Assembly (NCBI RefSeq): GCF_001008165.2
Contig: NZ_CP011452.2
Span: forward strand, 2,728,001-2,792,000
Origin: Croceibacterium atlanticum
GTDB lineage: Bacteria > Pseudomonadota > Alphaproteobacteria > Sphingomonadales > Sphingomonadaceae
Length of the DNA stretch: 64,000 bases
Direction: 5' to 3'
Shown here: piece by piece, positions 18,355 through 27,036 of the stretch
Position numbering within the stretch: position 1 is the stretch's first letter
Layout: every line of letters begins with the position of its first letter
Made by a program: the position numbers and the translations under genes
The notes under the pieces: model-generated
Databases searched by the model: none
The model's input: the letters and a program-made list of their open reading frames with translations, nothing else
Told to the model about the DNA's origin: nothing

Positions 18355-20496
18355 ATGAATGGCTTTCGGGTATCGCTTTTTCTCTCCGCATCATTGCTGT
18401 TTGCCACTCCGGCCCTCGCCCAGTCATCGGGAGGCGAACAGGCCACGCCGGGTAGCGATGATTTGCATGGTCCGATCGTCGTGACCGCTGCTGGCCTGCG
18501 CCGGCTGGACGTTCTGGCCGGTTCGTCCGTCATGGACGGGACCGAATTACAGCGTAATCTGGATGCCCAGATTGGCGAAGTGCTGGCCAAGCTGCCGGGC
18601 GTATCTGCAAGCAGTTTCTCCCCCGGCGCATCGCGCCCGGTGCTGCGCGGTTTCGGCGGTGAACGTGTTCGCGTTCTGACCGACGGCATCGGCGCCATTG
18701 ACGCATCCAGCACTTCAGCCGACCATGCGGTGACGGTGGACCCGTTGATCGCGGAACGGATCGAGGTGCTGCGCGGCCCGGCGGTCCTTCTCTATGGCAG
18801 CCAGGCGATAGGCGGCGCGGTGAATGTGATCACCAGGCGTATCCCGCCGCGCGTGGCGGACGAGGCCATCCATGTCGATGCCAGTGCCGGCGTGGACAGT
18901 GCGGCCAACAAGCGTGAAGGCGGTTTGTCGCTCGACATTCCATTGGGCCGCAATGTCGCGTTCCATGTCGATGGATCCTATCGCAACACGGATAACCTTG
19001 AGATTCCGGGCTATGTCGCTTCGCAATCGCTGCGCGCCGACATGCTGGCCCGCGCGGCGGAGGAGGAAGAGGAAGGCCATCTGGATGAAGCGGAGGAGAT
19101 CCGCGAAGGGGCCAATACAAGGGGCACCCTGCCTAATAGCTGGACGGAAACCTATACGCTGGGCACCGGCATCGCCTTCTTCTCGGGCGAGAGCAATATC
19201 GGCGTCTCCTTCGACTATTACGACACGAATTACGGCGTTCCCGGCCTGCCCGGCGTCGGCCATGTGCATGAACACGAAGATGAAGGCGGCCACGAAGAAG
19301 AGGAAGATCACGGCCATGAGGAAGGCGATGTCTCGATCGGCATGAAGCGTTATCGCGCCGATTTGCGGGGCGAGCTGGATCTGGGCGAGGGCTTTTTCGA
19401 CAAGGTGCAAACCCGCTGGGGCTATAGCGATTATACCCATACCGAATTCGAAGGTGACGAGATCGGCACCGTGTTCGATGTGGAAGGCGTGGAGGGCCGG
19501 GTTGAACTGGTGCAGTCGCTGCGCGGTGGCTGGCAGGGTTCGATCGGCAGCCAGTATTCCCATACCGATTTTTCCGCGAGCGGCGACGAAGCCTTCGTTC
19601 CTTCCAACAAGACGGACAGCATCGCCCTGTTCACCGTGCAGGAACTCTATTTCGATCCGTTCGAGATCGAGCTGGGCGGCCGCTATGAACGCACGGGCGT
19701 GGACGCACGGCAGTCTCTCGGCCTGAAACGGGATTTCGATACATTCTCCGGCGCCTTCGGCATGTCCTATGGACTGGCGGAGGAACTGAGGGCCGGTTTC
19801 AATATTTCGCGGGCCGAACGCGCGCCTTCCGCGCAGGAATTGTTTGCCGACGGGCCGCATGTGGCCACCCAGCAATATGAAATCGGCAATTCCGCGCTCG
19901 ACACGGAAAGTTCCTGGGGTGTTGAAGGCTATGTGCGCGGCGAAATTGGCGGGGCGATGCTTTCGGCCAGCATCTATCGCAACTGGTTCGACGGGTTCAT
20001 CTTCCTGTCGGAAACTGGCGCCGAGGAAGACGGGCTGGAAGTGTTCCAGTTCCTGCAACAGGATGCCGACCAGTTCGGTATCGAAGGCCAGATTACTCTT
20101 CCGGTCCATGAAGGTGATGGACTGACGGTGCTGACCGATTTGCGCGGCGATTATGTGCGCGCCACGCTGGCGGATGGATCGCCGGTTCCGCGGATCCCCC
20201 CGCTAAGCCTGCTGGCAGGGCTGGAGGCGCAGTTCGGCCATTTCGATGCTCGCGCCGAAGTGCAGTGGTTCGACAAACAGACCCGCGTATCGGAGCATGA
20301 AACGCCGACCGATGATTTCGCCTTCGTCAATCTGTCGCTGGCGTGGCACCCGCTGGAAGGGACGGAAAACGTCACCTTCATGGCGCAGGTGGATAATCTG
20401 TTCGATGCCCAGGGTCGCCGCCATGCCAGCTTCACCAAGGATTTCGTCCCGCTGGCGGGCCGGAATTTCAAGGTCAGCGCCCGGTTGAGCTTCTAA
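18355..20496 (+). CDS. TonB-dependent outer-membrane receptor, ZnuD-like
   Basis: 713-residue outer-membrane transporter. The signal peptide MNGFRVSLFLSASLLFATPA ends at ALAQ. A TonB-box-like IVVTA precedes the plug domain (residues about 40-160, with RVLTDGIGAIDASS and ERIEVLRGPAVLLYGSQAIG). The remainder is a beta-barrel ending in FKVSARLSF. Residues about 303-325 form an extracellular loop very rich in His, Glu and Asp, and another acidic stretch lies near 236-250. His-rich loops of this kind mark ZnuD-type zinc receptors. Zinc as substrate is inference. Confidence 0.85.
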   Translation: MNGFRVSLFLSASLLFATPALAQSSGGEQATPGSDDLHGPIVVTAAGLRRLDVLAGSSVMDGTELQRNLDAQIGEVLAKLPGVSASSFSPGASRPVLRGFGGERVRVLTDGIGAIDASSTSADHAVTVDPLIAERIEVLRGPAVLLYGSQAIGGAVNVITRRIPPRVADEAIHVDASAGVDSAANKREGGLSLDIPLGRNVAFHVDGSYRNTDNLEIPGYVASQSLRADMLARAAEEEEEGHLDEAEEIREGANTRGTLPNSWTETYTLGTGIAFFSGESNIGVSFDYYDTNYGVPGLPGVGHVHEHEDEGGHEEEEDHGHEEGDVSIGMKRYRADLRGELDLGEGFFDKVQTRWGYSDYTHTEFEGDEIGTVFDVEGVEGRVELVQSLRGGWQGSIGSQYSHTDFSASGDEAFVPSNKTDSIALFTVQELYFDPFEIELGGRYERTGVDARQSLGLKRDFDTFSGAFGMSYGLAEELRAGFNISRAERAPSAQELFADGPHVATQQYEIGNSALDTESSWGVEGYVRGEIGGAMLSASIYRNWFDGFIFLSETGAEEDGLEVFQFLQQDADQFGIEGQITLPVHEGDGLTVLTDLRGDYVRATLADGSPVPRIPPLSLLAGLEAQFGHFDARAEVQWFDKQTRVSEHETPTDDFAFVNLSLAWHPLEGTENVTFMAQVDNLFDAQGRRHASFTKDFVPLAGRNFKVSARLSF

Positions 20497-20522
20497 CCCC
20501 CTGGAACTCACCGGCGTTGGAG

Positions 20523-20586
20523 CGGTCGCCATTTGTAATGGCGGCCGGGGATCGGGCGGAGGAGATCGACCTTCCTCCTCCGCCCG
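20523..20586. terminator. Two tandem hairpins between the TonB receptor and dcd
   Basis: The first stem is CGGTCGCCAT / ATGGCGGCCG with loop TTGTA (20523-20547 region). The second is a perfect 12-bp stem CGGGCGGAGGAG / CTCCTCCGCCCG (20553-20586) followed by TCTTC. They lie between convergent genes and probably terminate both. Confidence 0.65.
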
Positions 20587-20609
20587 TCTTCGTCACGGAT
20601 TGTCGGAAC

Positions 20610-21164
20610 TCAAAGCTTGGGCAGCGTCACCCCGCGCTGGCCCATATATTTGCCTGACCTGTCGGCATAGCTGCGCTCGCACGGTTCATTCCCTTTCAGG
20701 AACAGGAACTGGCAGGCACCCTCATTGGCATAGACCTTGGCGGGCAGGGGCGTGGTGTTGGAAAATTCCAGCGTCACATGACCTTCCCATTCGGGTTCCA
20801 GCGGGGTGACATTCACGATGATCCCGCAGCGGGCATAGGTGCTCTTGCCCAGGCAGATCACCAGTACATCGCGCGGGATGCGGAAATATTCGACCGTGCG
20901 CGCCAGGACGAAACTGTTGGGCGGTATCACGCAGACATCCGCCTTGCGGTCCACGAAGCTGTTGGAGGAAAAGTTCTTCGGATCGACCACCGCATTGTCG
21001 ACATTGGTGAAGATCTTGAATTCATCCGCCACGCGCGCGTCATAACCATAGGATGACAGCCCGTAGGAGATGCAGCCGTCACGCTGCTGCTGCTCCACAA
21101 AGGGTTCGATCATGCCGCTATGGCGGGCTTCGTTGCGGATCCAACGGTCGCTGAGAATCGTCAT
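20610..21164 (-). CDS. dcd: dCTP deaminase
   Basis: 184-residue trimeric enzyme that deaminates dCTP to dUTP, feeding thymidylate synthesis. It starts [20 protein letters not shown]; the family's usual beginning chose ATG 21164 over a codon 7 residues upstream. Conserved blocks are [38 protein letters not shown] and [19 protein letters not shown]. It lies 48 bases downstream of putA on the same strand, so they may share a transcript. Confidence 0.94.
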   Translation of the reverse strand: MTILSDRWIRNEARHSGMIEPFVEQQQRDGCISYGLSSYGYDARVADEFKIFTNVDNAVVDPKNFSSNSFVDRKADVCVIPPNSFVLARTVEYFRIPRDVLVICLGKSTYARCGIIVNVTPLEPEWEGHVTLEFSNTTPLPAKVYANEGACQFLFLKGNEPCERSYADRSGKYMGQRGVTLPKL

Positions 21165-21212
21165 GCAGGAGGGATTCCGCAGCAATCGGGGCGGGGCAAG
21201 CCCGCCGGGGAC

Positions 21213-24200
21213 TTATCCCCCGGCAAGCAAGCTCGCATTGCCTCCGGCCGCCGTGGTGTCGACCGTCGTCACCCGTTCCGTGGCGAAGCGGGAAACATAA
21301 TGCGGACCGCCGGCCTTGGGGCCGGTGCCAGACAGGCCCTCGCCCCCGAAGGGCTGGCTGCCCACGACCGCGCCGATCTGGTTGCGGTTCACATAGAGAT
21401 TGCCGACGCGGGCGCGCGATTCCACCAGCCGGCGAACCGCATCGATGCGGCTGTGCAGGCCGAGTGTCAGGCCGAAGCCGACCGCGTTGATCTCGTCCAC
21501 CGTCTCCGCCAGCCTGGCCGCAGGGAAGCGGGCGACATGCAGCACGGGGCCGAAATGTTCCTCTTCCAGTTCGGAGATCGAATCCACTTCGATGATGGTT
21601 GGCGGAACGAAGCTGCCATGGTCGCAATAGGGCGGCAATTCGCGTTGCCAGACCGTGTTACCCTTCGCCTTCATTTCGGCGATATGGGCTTCCAGCTTTT
21701 CCTTCGCCTCGTCATCGATCACCGGGCCGACATCGGTGGCAAGATCGGCCGGATCCCCGATCACCAGCGCTTCAAAAGCGCCGCGGATCATCTCCAGCAT
21801 GGAATCGGCAATATCATCCTGCAGGTAAAGCACGCGCAGCGCGCTGCAGCGCTGGCCCGCGCTCTGGAAAGCGGAAGCCATCACGTCGCGGGTGACCTGT
21901 TCGGGCAGGGCGGAACTGTCCACGATCATCGCATTCTGGCCGCCCGTTTCGGCCACCAGCGTGGCTATGGCGCCTTCGCGTGCGGCAAGATTGCGGTTGA
22001 TTGCATGGGCTGTGGCGCTCGATCCGGTGAAGGCGACGCCTGACAGGCGGGTATCCGATGTCAGCATTGCGCCGACCTTGCCGTCACCCGGGGCGAGGTG
22101 GAACACATCCTCCGGAATGCCGGCTTCGTGGCAAAGATGGGTGGCCAGCGCGGCGATCAGCGGTGTCTGTTCGGCCGGTTTGGCGATCACCGTATTGCCT
22201 GCGGCCAGCGCTGCGGCCGCGGGGCCGGTGAAGATCGCCAGCGGGAAGTTCCAGGGGGAAATCGTAACGAAAACGCCGCGGCCATGCAGGCGCAGCAAAT
22301 TCTCTTCGCCGGTGGGTCCGGGCATGGGCTGCGGCGCGCCGAACAGCATCCGCGCTTCGCAGGCGTAATAGCGCAGGAAATCCACCGCTTCGCGCACTTC
22401 CAGAATGCCGTCGATCGCGGTCTTGCCCGCTTCGCGCTGGCACAGGGAAATGAATTCGTTGGTATGTTGTTCGAAAAGGTCGGCCGCCTTGTCCAGCAAG
22501 GCAGCGCGTTTCAGGCCGCCCATCGCGTCCCACGCCGGTTGCGCGGCCAGCGCGCGGGCGAACATGTCGTCAATCTCTGCCTCTGTCGCGTCATGGACAT
22601 GGCCGAGAACCTTGCGCCGATCCTGCGGCGAGCGGACCTCGCGTGCGGAACCGGCTTCCACGTTTTCATCCCATTCGCGCTTTTCCAGCCGGTCGAGATC
22701 GGCCAGCAACGGGCCGCGCACTGTGGGATCGGCCAGGTCGACACCCGCGCTGTTGCGCCGGTTGGGGTAGATATCGGCCGGCAGCAGGATCGTCGGGTTG
22801 CGCTTGGGTTCCAGCCCGGCGAGTTCGACCACCGGATCGGTGACGAGATCTTCCACCGGCACTTCGGCATCGGCCATGCGATTGACGAAGGAACTGTTGG
22901 CGCCGTTTTCCAGCAGGCGCCGGACCAGATAGGCCAGCAGGTCCTTGTGCCCCCCGACCGGCGCGTAAATGCGCACGCGGGTCTGGCTGGAGGAATTCTT
23001 CTCTTCATTGGCGAGGGCGCCGTAAATATCTTCGCCCATGCCGTGCAGGCGCTGGAATTCGAATTCGCCATTGGCGCCGGCTTTGTCGGCCATCGCCTTG
23101 ATCGCGCCCACCGTATAGGCGTTATGGGTGGCGAAGGCCGGATAGATCGCGTCCTTCGCAGCCAGCAGCCGATCGGCACAGGCGAGATAGGAAACGTCGG
23201 TTGCGATCTTGCGGGTGAAGACCGGGTAATCCTTGTGCCCGCCCACCTGGGTCAGCTTGATTTCCGTATCCCAATAAGCGCCCTTGACCAGCCGCACCAT
23301 CAGCTTGCGCCCATGGGTGCGGGCCAGTTCGGCCACCCAGTCGCACAGGGGCAGAGCACGCTTCTGATATGCCTGGACGGCAAGCCCGAAACCGTCCCAG
23401 CCGCCGGCGAAGAGATCGTCGTCAGCGACCAGTTCCTCAATAATGTCGAGCGACAGTTCCAGCCGTTCCGCCTCTTCCGCATCGACGGTGAAATGAATGC
23501 CGGCATCGCGCGCCTTGGCGGCGAGATCGCGCATGATCGGCACCAGTGCCGCCCGGGCTGCCGGGGCGTGGAGATAATCGTAACGCGGATAAAGCGCGGA
23601 CAGCTTGACCGAAATGCCCGGGCTGGCGCGCAGCCCTTGCCCGGCTTCGCTTGCCAGCCTTTCAATCGCATCGGAATAGGCCTGGCGATAACGCTCCGCA
23701 TCGGCGAAGGTCATGGCCGCTTCGCCCAGCATGTCGAAACTGTGCACCAGCCCGCGCTTGCGTTCCGGCGCGGCACGCTTCAGCGCCTCTTCAATGGTGC
23801 GGCCGAAGACGAATTGCCCGCCCAGAATGCGCATGGCCTGCAACACGGCCTGGCGGATTACCGGTTCGCCCATGCGGCCGATCGCCCGGCGCATCGTATT
23901 GGCCAGCCCGGCTTCCGCCTCGCGCCCGGCATGGAGAACCTGCCCCGTCAGCATCAGCGAGAAGGTGGCGGCGTTGACGAAGGTGGAACTGCTTTCGCCG
24001 AGATGTTCGGCCCAGTCCATCGTGCCCAGCTTGTCGTTGATCAGCGCATCGACAGTGCGGATATCCGGCACGCGCAGCAGCGCCTCTGCCAGGCACATCA
24101 GGGCAATGCCTTCTTCCGTGGCGAGGCCATAGCTGTTCAGGAAGGCGTCCAAGCCCTTGGCCTTGCGGGTGCGCGCGCCCTCAATCAGCTTGCCGCCCAG

Positions 24201-24326
24201 TTCTGCGGCCTGATCGTGAATGGCGGATGCCCCGGCGGCTTGTGCAAGCCGCTCTTCCACGCAGGTTTGTTCTTCAAGGCGGTATGCGGCGCGCAATGCG
24301 GTGCGGTCTAGCGTCATTGCGGGCAC
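21213..24326 (-). CDS. putA: Bifunctional proline dehydrogenase / P5C dehydrogenase
   Basis: 1037-residue PutA that oxidises proline to glutamate in two steps, using FAD then NAD. The N-terminal half is the PRODH barrel (with KLMVRLVKGAYWDTEIKL). The C-terminal half is an aldehyde dehydrogenase with the ETGGQNAMIVDSS segment and catalytic Cys in AGQRCSALR near residue 825. The N-terminal ribbon-helix-helix repressor domain of enteric PutA is absent, so this is the purely enzymatic short type. ATG 24326 or 24317 could be the start. dcd follows. Confidence 0.95.
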   Translation of the reverse strand: MPAMTLDRTALRAAYRLEEQTCVEERLAQAAGASAIHDQAAELGGKLIEGARTRKAKGLDAFLNSYGLATEEGIALMCLAEALLRVPDIRTVDALINDKLGTMDWAEHLGESSSTFVNAATFSLMLTGQVLHAGREAEAGLANTMRRAIGRMGEPVIRQAVLQAMRILGGQFVFGRTIEEALKRAAPERKRGLVHSFDMLGEAAMTFADAERYRQAYSDAIERLASEAGQGLRASPGISVKLSALYPRYDYLHAPAARAALVPIMRDLAAKARDAGIHFTVDAEEAERLELSLDIIEELVADDDLFAGGWDGFGLAVQAYQKRALPLCDWVAELARTHGRKLMVRLVKGAYWDTEIKLTQVGGHKDYPVFTRKIATDVSYLACADRLLAAKDAIYPAFATHNAYTVGAIKAMADKAGANGEFEFQRLHGMGEDIYGALANEEKNSSSQTRVRIYAPVGGHKDLLAYLVRRLLENGANSSFVNRMADAEVPVEDLVTDPVVELAGLEPKRNPTILLPADIYPNRRNSAGVDLADPTVRGPLLADLDRLEKREWDENVEAGSAREVRSPQDRRKVLGHVHDATEAEIDDMFARALAAQPAWDAMGGLKRAALLDKAADLFEQHTNEFISLCQREAGKTAIDGILEVREAVDFLRYYACEARMLFGAPQPMPGPTGEENLLRLHGRGVFVTISPWNFPLAIFTGPAAAALAAGNTVIAKPAEQTPLIAALATHLCHEAGIPEDVFHLAPGDGKVGAMLTSDTRLSGVAFTGSSATAHAINRNLAAREGAIATLVAETGGQNAMIVDSSALPEQVTRDVMASAFQSAGQRCSALRVLYLQDDIADSMLEMIRGAFEALVIGDPADLATDVGPVIDDEAKEKLEAHIAEMKAKGNTVWQRELPPYCDHGSFVPPTIIEVDSISELEEEHFGPVLHVARFPAARLAETVDEINAVGFGLTLGLHSRIDAVRRLVESRARVGNLYVNRNQIGAVVGSQPFGGEGLSGTGPKAGGPHYVSRFATERVTTVDTTAAGGNASLLAGG

Positions 24327-24449
24327 ATGGACCCGGTTTCACGTGTTATCAAGCTTTGTGATCAGGGCCTTAGCGGCAAACTGGGATGGATCGGCCGCCG
24401 CTCCGCGAGGCGCCTTGGCCGGCGGCAAAAGCTGCGCAACAAGCGGGGC

Positions 24450-25193
24450 ATGAAGATCGTGCTGAGCAGGAAGGGATTCGACAGCGCATCGGGCGGCGGC
24501 CCGTCTCCGATCGTGGATGGCCGGCCGGTCAGTCTGCCGATCCCGGCCGGGGCCGGGCCGTCACGCACCACTTATGGCGCGCTGGGGCTTGGCGGGCTGG
24601 CCGGGCGGGCGAGCCGGGGGCGGCTGGGGGATAAGGATCCCTGCCATCACGATCCGATGTTCCTGGATGATGGCACCTGCCTGTTCGGACAGGTCGGAGC
24701 GGCGCAGACCCATCTTGCCAATCAAGGGGTCGGGGCGGGGGACATCTTCCTGTTTTTCGGCCTGTTTCGTGAAGAAGGGAAAGATCCGCACCACCGGATC
24801 TTCGGCTATTTGCGGGTCGAACAAGTGATGCCGCTGCCGGGTTGCGATCAGGCATTGCTGGAACGCGCCAATGCGCTGAGCCACCCCCATGCGCTCGCCA
24901 TGCTGGGCCGGAATGACACGCTCTATCACGGGCCGGGAAGAGTGGCGGCCATGGCCACGCCCGGTTTGCGCCTGACCGTGGCAGAGGGGCCGCCAAGCCT
25001 TTGGGAAATACCGCCATGGCTGCGCCGGACCGGCCTATCCTATCACGATCGGACCGATCGCTGGTTGCGCGGCAGCCGCCTGCGCAGCGTGGCGCGCGGG
25101 CAGGAATTTGTGGCCGATATCGGGCGGCGCAGGGCCCCGCGCGAATGGGCGGAGGCAATGATCGCCCAGATCGAACGGCGGCCCGATCAATAA
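24450..25193 (+). CDS. Nmad3-like protein (nucleotide modification associated domain 3)
   Basis: 247-residue protein beginning MKIVLSRKGFDSASGGGPSP, then VDGRPVSLPIP, which I recognise as the Nmad3 family start. Also visible are CHHDPMFLDDGTCLFGQVGA and GDIFLFFGLFREEGKDPHHR. The family was predicted from gene context to act with modified-nucleotide systems, but its activity is unknown. No DNA-modification genes lie nearby here. It is divergent from putA (123 bases between the starts) and is followed by a TPP enzyme on the same strand. Confidence 0.75.
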   Translation: MKIVLSRKGFDSASGGGPSPIVDGRPVSLPIPAGAGPSRTTYGALGLGGLAGRASRGRLGDKDPCHHDPMFLDDGTCLFGQVGAAQTHLANQGVGAGDIFLFFGLFREEGKDPHHRIFGYLRVEQVMPLPGCDQALLERANALSHPHALAMLGRNDTLYHGPGRVAAMATPGLRLTVAEGPPSLWEIPPWLRRTGLSYHDRTDRWLRGSRLRSVARGQEFVADIGRRRAPREWAEAMIAQIERRPDQ

Positions 25194-25292
25194 TCACGGG
25201 CGAAGGCCGGCACTTCCCTGCGACGTGCCGCGAAGGCTTGTTGCGCCTTGCACCGCCATATCCTAGCCCCGGAAACAAAGGGGAGAACGATA

Positions 25293-26966
25293 ATGCGACG
25301 GGGAAACGGCGATCCGGCCCAACAGGTTCATGCCAATGGCACGGTTGCCGATGCGATCGTTGCCGTGCTCCTGCGCGAAGGGGTGAAAGTGGTCTTCGGC
25401 TATCCGCGCAACGCCATATTGGAAGCTGCGGCGCGGGCCGGTTTGCGCACGATCATCGTGCGGCAGGAACGCACCGGAATGCATATGGCCGATGCCGTCA
25501 GCCGGATGAGCAAGGGCGGAATGATGGGCGTCTTCGTGATGCAGCAGGGCCCCGGATCGGAAAACGCCATGGGCGGCGTGGCGCAGGCCTTTTCCGAAAG
25601 CGTGCCTGTGCTGGTCATGCCGCAAGGCTATGCCCTGCATGAAGCGCATCTGCCGTTCAATTTCAGCTCCACCCGATCCATGGCGAGTTTCGCCAAACAT
25701 GCGGAACCGCTGACCGGGGCCGATCAGGTAGTGCCTGTGCTGCGCCGCGCCTTCTCCCTGTTGCGCAATGGCCGCCCGCAGCCGGTGGTGGTGGAATTGC
25801 CGTTCGACCTGCTGACCCAACCCTTTACCGGGGAGATGGATTATGTGCCGGGCAAGGCGCTTCATAACCTGCCGGCGGCGGATGAGATCGAAGCGGCGGC
25901 CGATCTGCTGATCGCGGCGGAAAATCCCGCCATCTATGCCGGGCAGGGCGTCCATTGGGCGGAAGCCTATGACGAATTGCGCGCCCTGGCTGAACATCTG
26001 GCGATCCCGGTCATGACCAGCCTGGAAGGCAAGAGCTGTTTTGACGAGACGCATGAACTCGCGCTTGGCTCTGGCGGAAATGGCATCAATGGCTGCGTGC
26101 GCAAATGGCTGGATGAATGCGATCTGCTGTTAGGCATTGGTTGCAGCTTCACTCCCACGCCTTTCGGCCTGACCATCCCGGAAGGGAAGCGCGTGCTTCA
26201 CGCCACGCTGGACCCGCTGGATGTGGACAAGGCAGTCCCGTGCGAGATCGGCCTGATCGGCGATGCCAGGCTGACCCTGGCCGCCTTGCTGGAGGCTGTG
26301 AAGCGCCGCCTGCCGGAACCGCGCGACAGCGCGCCGGTCGCGCAGGCGATCCGGGACACGGAGGCCGCATGGTTTGCGAAATGGGAAGCCAAGTGCACCC
26401 AGCCGACCAGCCCGCTCTCCCCCTATCGCGTATTGTGGGACCTGCAGCAGACCGTGGATGTGGCCAATACGATCATCACCCATGACGCGGGCAGCCCGCG
26501 CGATCAGCTGGTCCCGTTCTGGAAGAGCGTTTCGCCCCATTCCTATATTGGCTGGGGCAAATCGACCCAGCTCGGTTACGGGCTCGGCCTCGTGATGGGG
26601 GCGAAGCTGGTTCACCCGGAAAAGCTCTGCATCAATGTCTGGGGTGACGCGGCGATCGGCTTTACCGGCACGGATCTGGAAACCGCCGCGCGGGAGAATA
26701 TCCCGATCCTGTCCATCCTGCTCAACAATTACGCGATGGCTTGCGAACTGAAGATCATGCCGGAAGCGACGGAACGTTTCCGCGCGACCGATATCAGCGG
26801 CGATTACGCCAATTTCGCCCGTTCGCTGGGCTGCCATGGTGAACGTGTGACCGAAGCCGAGGAGATCGTGCCTGCATTGCACCGTGCATTGGCGGCAATC
26901 GAACGCGGGCAGCCCGCACTGGTTGAATTCATCACTGAAAAGGAAACCGAGATTTCGCGCGGATAA
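25293..26966 (+). CDS. Thiamine pyrophosphate-requiring enzyme (acetolactate synthase-like)
   Basis: 557-residue member of the TPP-dependent POX/ALS superfamily. The N-terminal pyrimidine-binding domain has VVFGYPRNAIL and RQERTGMHMADAVSRM. A central domain follows. The C-terminal PP domain has GDAAIGFTGTDLETAARENI ending at LLNN, the GD(G)-X-NN magnesium/TPP motif with Ala in place of the usual Gly, near residue 451. It is not clearly IlvB, and the substrate is unknown. AAGGGGAGAA precedes ATG 25293. It is the second gene after the Nmad3-like protein. Confidence 0.85.
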   Translation: MRRGNGDPAQQVHANGTVADAIVAVLLREGVKVVFGYPRNAILEAAARAGLRTIIVRQERTGMHMADAVSRMSKGGMMGVFVMQQGPGSENAMGGVAQAFSESVPVLVMPQGYALHEAHLPFNFSSTRSMASFAKHAEPLTGADQVVPVLRRAFSLLRNGRPQPVVVELPFDLLTQPFTGEMDYVPGKALHNLPAADEIEAAADLLIAAENPAIYAGQGVHWAEAYDELRALAEHLAIPVMTSLEGKSCFDETHELALGSGGNGINGCVRKWLDECDLLLGIGCSFTPTPFGLTIPEGKRVLHATLDPLDVDKAVPCEIGLIGDARLTLAALLEAVKRRLPEPRDSAPVAQAIRDTEAAWFAKWEAKCTQPTSPLSPYRVLWDLQQTVDVANTIITHDAGSPRDQLVPFWKSVSPHSYIGWGKSTQLGYGLGLVMGAKLVHPEKLCINVWGDAAIGFTGTDLETAARENIPILSILLNNYAMACELKIMPEATERFRATDISGDYANFARSLGCHGERVTEAEEIVPALHRALAAIERGQPALVEFITEKETEISRG

Positions 26967-27036
26967 TGAAGCGCCCCCGCGGATAACCGAGCATTAACCT
27001 TGCCGGTTCATGAAGGCCTTTCGATGTGGGGGCCCC

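Noticed and set aside
22098..24311. 737-codon plus-strand frame opposite putA
   Set aside because: Shadow of PutA, whose two enzymatic domains are unambiguous on the minus strand.
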